A DNA stretch of 8,222 bases from Tangfeifania sp. (GTDB lineage: Bacteria > Bacteroidota > Bacteroidia > Bacteroidales > Prolixibacteraceae). Of the stretch, positions 5,560 through 8,222 are shown one piece after another. Each line of letters opens with the position of its first letter. Position 1 is the stretch's first letter. The position numbers were made by a program, and so were the translations under genes. The stretch covers positions 1-8,222 of the forward strand of contig JAGYMR010000118.1 of assembly GCA_018400515.1 (NCBI GenBank). The letters run 5' to 3'. The notes beneath the pieces are model-generated. The model was not told where the DNA came from, did not search any database, and was given only the letters and a program-made list of their open reading frames with translations.

Positions 5560-8184
5560 TCAATTGACTGCATGAATATTCACCGGCCCCAGCAGCCCGG
5601 CATCCCGGATTTCCCATTCCGAGGCATCAAAGGGCTCATAGTCGATATTCACAAAATTGATGTCGTAAAATTTTTTCCAGTTCTCTCCTTTTATATCCAG
5701 ATCGCGGATGCGGTTTGCGGCAACGTTTGTAACATCCACTTCAAGCTGGTTTTTGCCGGGCTGAAGATTATCCACTTTTACTTTAAAGGAGGGGCCGGGA
5801 AGCATGCCATAGGATTTGCCATTTAATTTAACCCGGGCGCAGTCCTTTACCTCTCCCAGATCGAGCACACCCGAAGTGAATGAACGGCTATGATCAAATT
5901 CAACGGAGTATCTTGCCGTACCGGCAAAGCGGCTTGCCTGCGGGTCGCCCGTACGGGTCCACGAATCCAGCTCAGCCAGCGATATATCCCCCGGAAATAC
6001 GGGGCCGCCCTCAATAAACCGGACCTTCCATGTTCCCTCGATTTCTTCCGTCTCTGCCGATGGTTCCATGTAAGCATAATCAGGGGCCGTAGTTTTGCTA
6101 TCCATACACCGGATAAACAACGATGTTTCCGGTTCCATTTGAAGCCGTACCGCTTGCTTTTTCTGTTGGGGTGTGGTTATTTTTCCGTTCCAGGGATCCA
6201 AAAACACATATTCCCGGGCCGGGATGTTCAGTTGGACCCATTCATCCAGGGCGGTCGTGCTGCAATTGAAGACCATATAAACCACCTCCCCGTTATTTTC
6301 CATTTTCAGGAAATGGAAGCCGCTTTCAGAAAGCGATTGTTCTCCCGGAACAGAAGCCTGCGCCAGTAATTCTTTGACATTTCCTGCATGCTTGTTGACA
6401 TCCACAGCCGATTTCAACTCCGCTAACTGCGTCTCCCTCTTTTCAAGATCGTGTATGCCGGGAACACTTTCGGGCAACCCTGCATCAAAAAAGACTTTTC
6501 CACCGTCAGCAATAATGGCGTTTAGTTTTTTCATGGTTTGCAGCGGAATGTACTTTGTTTGTGGTAAAACAACAGCTTTATATGCGGTCTCTCCGGATGT
6601 TAAAACCTGGCCGTCAGCAACCTGACAGTTCAGCAATTGCCGGTCAGAGATATAATCGAATGTATAGCCGGCATCCATCAGCTTTTGGGAAAAGGGTGCA
6701 ATGGGGTGTTCTTCAAACCAGCCGGCCTGCTGATTCACCCCCAGGTTTTTAAAAACAGGTCCCCCACTCGCTGCAACATCATAATAGGGCCAGTAAACGA
6801 GCAGGTCGTTCAGCTGGTCAGCCCGTTGCAGAACAGACTGGGAGCGTTCAATAAACTTAAACAACGCTGGAAATTCCCGCCAGAGGGGATTCCGGTTATT
6901 CACCTGGGTGGAGGCATAAAAAAGCCACCCGGGCCATTCTGTATCTTTGGGAGAATAACAGGTGCCATGAAAAAAGAGGTGGTTAATTCCCGAAAGAAAA
7001 AAACGGTTGGTGGCGCGCAGCATATCGGAGGGAGTCACGGTCCAGTGCTCTTCCAGCCAGGTGTAACTTTCGGAGGAAACGAGTTCCTGTCCGGTAACAT
7101 GAGCAGCTGAAGAGGCAAATTTATTCACAAAAACATTGACGCTTCCTGGTTCAACCGTTTTGAAAATTTCTGTTTCAGGAATATCACAAGCGGCATAAAG
7201 GTCGAGAATATTCCCGGGCGACCCATGAGCCTGGTTGCGGTTCAGGCTCTGATGTTCATTCGCCCAGGCAGTCATCGGTTCAATAAATGCCTCAAGGACC
7301 AGTTCCGACAAGGTCTCGCGGTAATCGGATTTTATCCGGGCCACGGTCTCGGTGTCCTGACAATCACCGGCCAAAACATACAGGTATTCCGCCAGATCAT
7401 ATCCCCGCCGTTGTTTGAATTTCCGGAAAAATTCTCGGGTGAAATCCCCGGTATACTCATATGAATCGTGAAAGAAACAGCGGATTTTCCCCTCTTCGAT
7501 GGCCATGCGTTCCCATATCTCCTCGAGGTACCACGAGGTAATTTCCTCATCATAAGTGTCGACGGCCCATCCCTTTCCGCCCTCGGCAGCCCGTTTGACC
7601 TTATCGGGGTTTTTTACCCGTTCGGCGACGTAAACAATACCGCCGGACGGACTAACAAAGGGGGTTTCGGGATCCAGCACTTCACTTTCGCCGCCGGTTT
7701 CCAAAAAGGAAACAGCGGCCGGATTTTTTATACCGTCGGGGAGTTGCCATTTTTCACCTGCTTCAACAGGGAACCGATGCATTTTTAAAGACCACTGCCC
7801 CTTTTCTTCAGGAACAAAAGGACCGCCACACCGCCAGCCACTTCCCGGGGGAATATCAACGCCCATCCCGAGCTCATGCGCCGCTTCAATAGTGTATTGC
7901 AGTATTTCCGAGAATTCCGGCGAAAGGTAGGGAATAAAACGCTTCTCCTCCCCTTTCACCCCGTATATGGAGGTAATCTCTATTCCTCCGATCCCGGCAC
8001 CAGCCATCTCCTGTAGCTCCCGGCGAATATTCTCCCGGTCAACCGCATTTCCCGGCCACCACCAGCGGGTCCAGGGCTTAACTTGTTGTGAAGAATCAGG
8101 CCAGGATACTTCTTTTTGTTGACAGCCTACCCATAAAAAAAGCAGGATAGCGAAAGAATAAAAAAATAACAATCGGGACTTCAT
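5560..8184 (-). CDS. GH106-type glycoside hydrolase lipoprotein (probable alpha-L-rhamnosidase)
   Basis: 874 residues. Residues 1-20 are a lipoprotein signal ('LLFLWVGC', acylated Cys21; the lipobox is imperfect, with Trp at -3), so the enzyme should sit in the outer or inner membrane facing outward or the periplasm. The N-terminal half is a TIM-barrel-like catalytic domain with the marks of the Glyco_hydro_106 family: 'WTRWWWPGNAVDRENI' (38-53), 'AGIGGIEITSIYG' (63-75), 'LGMGVDIPPGSGWRCGGP' (105-122), 'RRGYDLAEYLYVLAG' (259-273) and 'DLYAACDIPETEIF' (328-341). Candidate catalytic acids are Glu243 in 'DSYEYTGDF' and Glu372 in 'SSESYTW' (inference). Residues from about 750 form a jelly-roll sugar-binding-like domain ('GTARYSVEF', 'LDLGEVKDCARVKLNGKSYG', 'NQLEVDVTNVAANRI'). 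Characterised GH106 enzymes remove alpha-L-rhamnose from pectins. At 874 residues it is shorter than many members, and the WWWPG group is divergent, so another terminal sugar is possible. The ATG has only an AT-rich 38-bp leader visible before the window edge. The transporter follows after 139 bp. Confidence 0.8.
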   Translation of the reverse strand: MKSRLLFFYSFAILLFLWVGCQQKEVSWPDSSQQVKPWTRWWWPGNAVDRENIRRELQEMAGAGIGGIEITSIYGVKGEEKRFIPYLSPEFSEILQYTIEAAHELGMGVDIPPGSGWRCGGPFVPEEKGQWSLKMHRFPVEAGEKWQLPDGIKNPAAVSFLETGGESEVLDPETPFVSPSGGIVYVAERVKNPDKVKRAAEGGKGWAVDTYDEEITSWYLEEIWERMAIEEGKIRCFFHDSYEYTGDFTREFFRKFKQRRGYDLAEYLYVLAGDCQDTETVARIKSDYRETLSELVLEAFIEPMTAWANEHQSLNRNQAHGSPGNILDLYAACDIPETEIFKTVEPGSVNVFVNKFASSAAHVTGQELVSSESYTWLEEHWTVTPSDMLRATNRFFLSGINHLFFHGTCYSPKDTEWPGWLFYASTQVNNRNPLWREFPALFKFIERSQSVLQRADQLNDLLVYWPYYDVAASGGPVFKNLGVNQQAGWFEEHPIAPFSQKLMDAGYTFDYISDRQLLNCQVADGQVLTSGETAYKAVVLPQTKYIPLQTMKKLNAIIADGGKVFFDAGLPESVPGIHDLEKRETQLAELKSAVDVNKHAGNVKELLAQASVPGEQSLSESGFHFLKMENNGEVVYMVFNCSTTALDEWVQLNIPAREYVFLDPWNGKITTPQQKKQAVRLQMEPETSLFIRCMDSKTTAPDYAYMEPSAETEEIEGTWKVRFIEGGPVFPGDISLAELDSWTRTGDPQASRFAGTARYSVEFDHSRSFTSGVLDLGEVKDCARVKLNGKSYGMLPGPSFKVKVDNLQPGKNQLEVDVTNVAANRIRDLDIKGENWKKFYDINFVNIDYEPFDASEWEIRDAGLLGPVNIHAVN

Positions 8185-8222
8185 CTGTTTAAAATTTTAT
8201 AATTATTTATAAACATTAACGT

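Noticed and set aside
5503..7788. Several plus-strand open frames of 60-160 codons opposite the glycosidase gene
   Set aside because: All are antisense to the 874-residue frame, which carries family motifs along its length; none shows a motif or a ribosome binding site.
1..8222. Search for tRNA, rRNA, CRISPR repeats, transposase genes, att sites or a restriction/defence system
   Set aside because: No cloverleaf, regularly spaced repeats, transposase motif, terminal inverted repeats or defence-protein domains were seen on either strand.

Overview
The window looks like a chromosomal stretch of a polysaccharide-degrading member of the Bacteroidota. This rests on three things: a GH106-type lipoprotein glycosidase, a fucose-permease-type (FHS) sugar transporter with the sequence signature common in that phylum, and AT-rich leaders mostly lacking a strong Shine-Dalgarno sequence. 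Assignment below phylum is not possible from the sequence. No RNA genes, CRISPR array, insertion sequence or phage gene was seen.

Layout, left to right. Positions 2-190 (+) hold the last 62 codons of a 6-phosphogluconolactonase. Everything else is on the minus strand and is transcribed right to left. In transcription order: a GH106-type glycoside hydrolase lipoprotein (8184-5560); after 139 bp an FHS-family sugar/proton symporter (5420-4113); after 11 bp a 70-aa DUF2007 protein (4101-3889); after 217 bp a second, paralogous DUF2007 protein with a C-terminal zinc ribbon (3671-3273); after 3 bp the Y-family DNA polymerase IV gene dinB (3269-2199); after a 321-bp gap with no convincing gene a 165-aa protein of unknown function with a C-terminal membrane helix (1877-1380); and after a 176-bp gap a membrane-anchored alpha/beta hydrolase (1203-196). 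The last gene converges on pgl with only 5 bp between the stop codons.

Functional reading. The hydrolase/transporter pair looks like a small deoxysugar-scavenging unit: a lipoprotein glycosidase releases a terminal sugar, probably L-rhamnose or a related sugar, and the permease takes up the free monosaccharide. The two DUF2007 genes are recent-looking tandem paralogues, one of them extended by a four-cysteine zinc ribbon. The zinc-ribbon copy is almost certainly co-translated with dinB, the most suggestive association in the window. The two distal genes are poorly characterised envelope proteins.

Most of this is ordinary Bacteroidota content. I do not see a clear new multi-gene system. The items most worth a second look are the DUF2007/zinc-ribbon/dinB arrangement, the duplicated DUF2007 genes, and the unexplained 321-bp gap, which has an inverted repeat and protein-like frame fragments.
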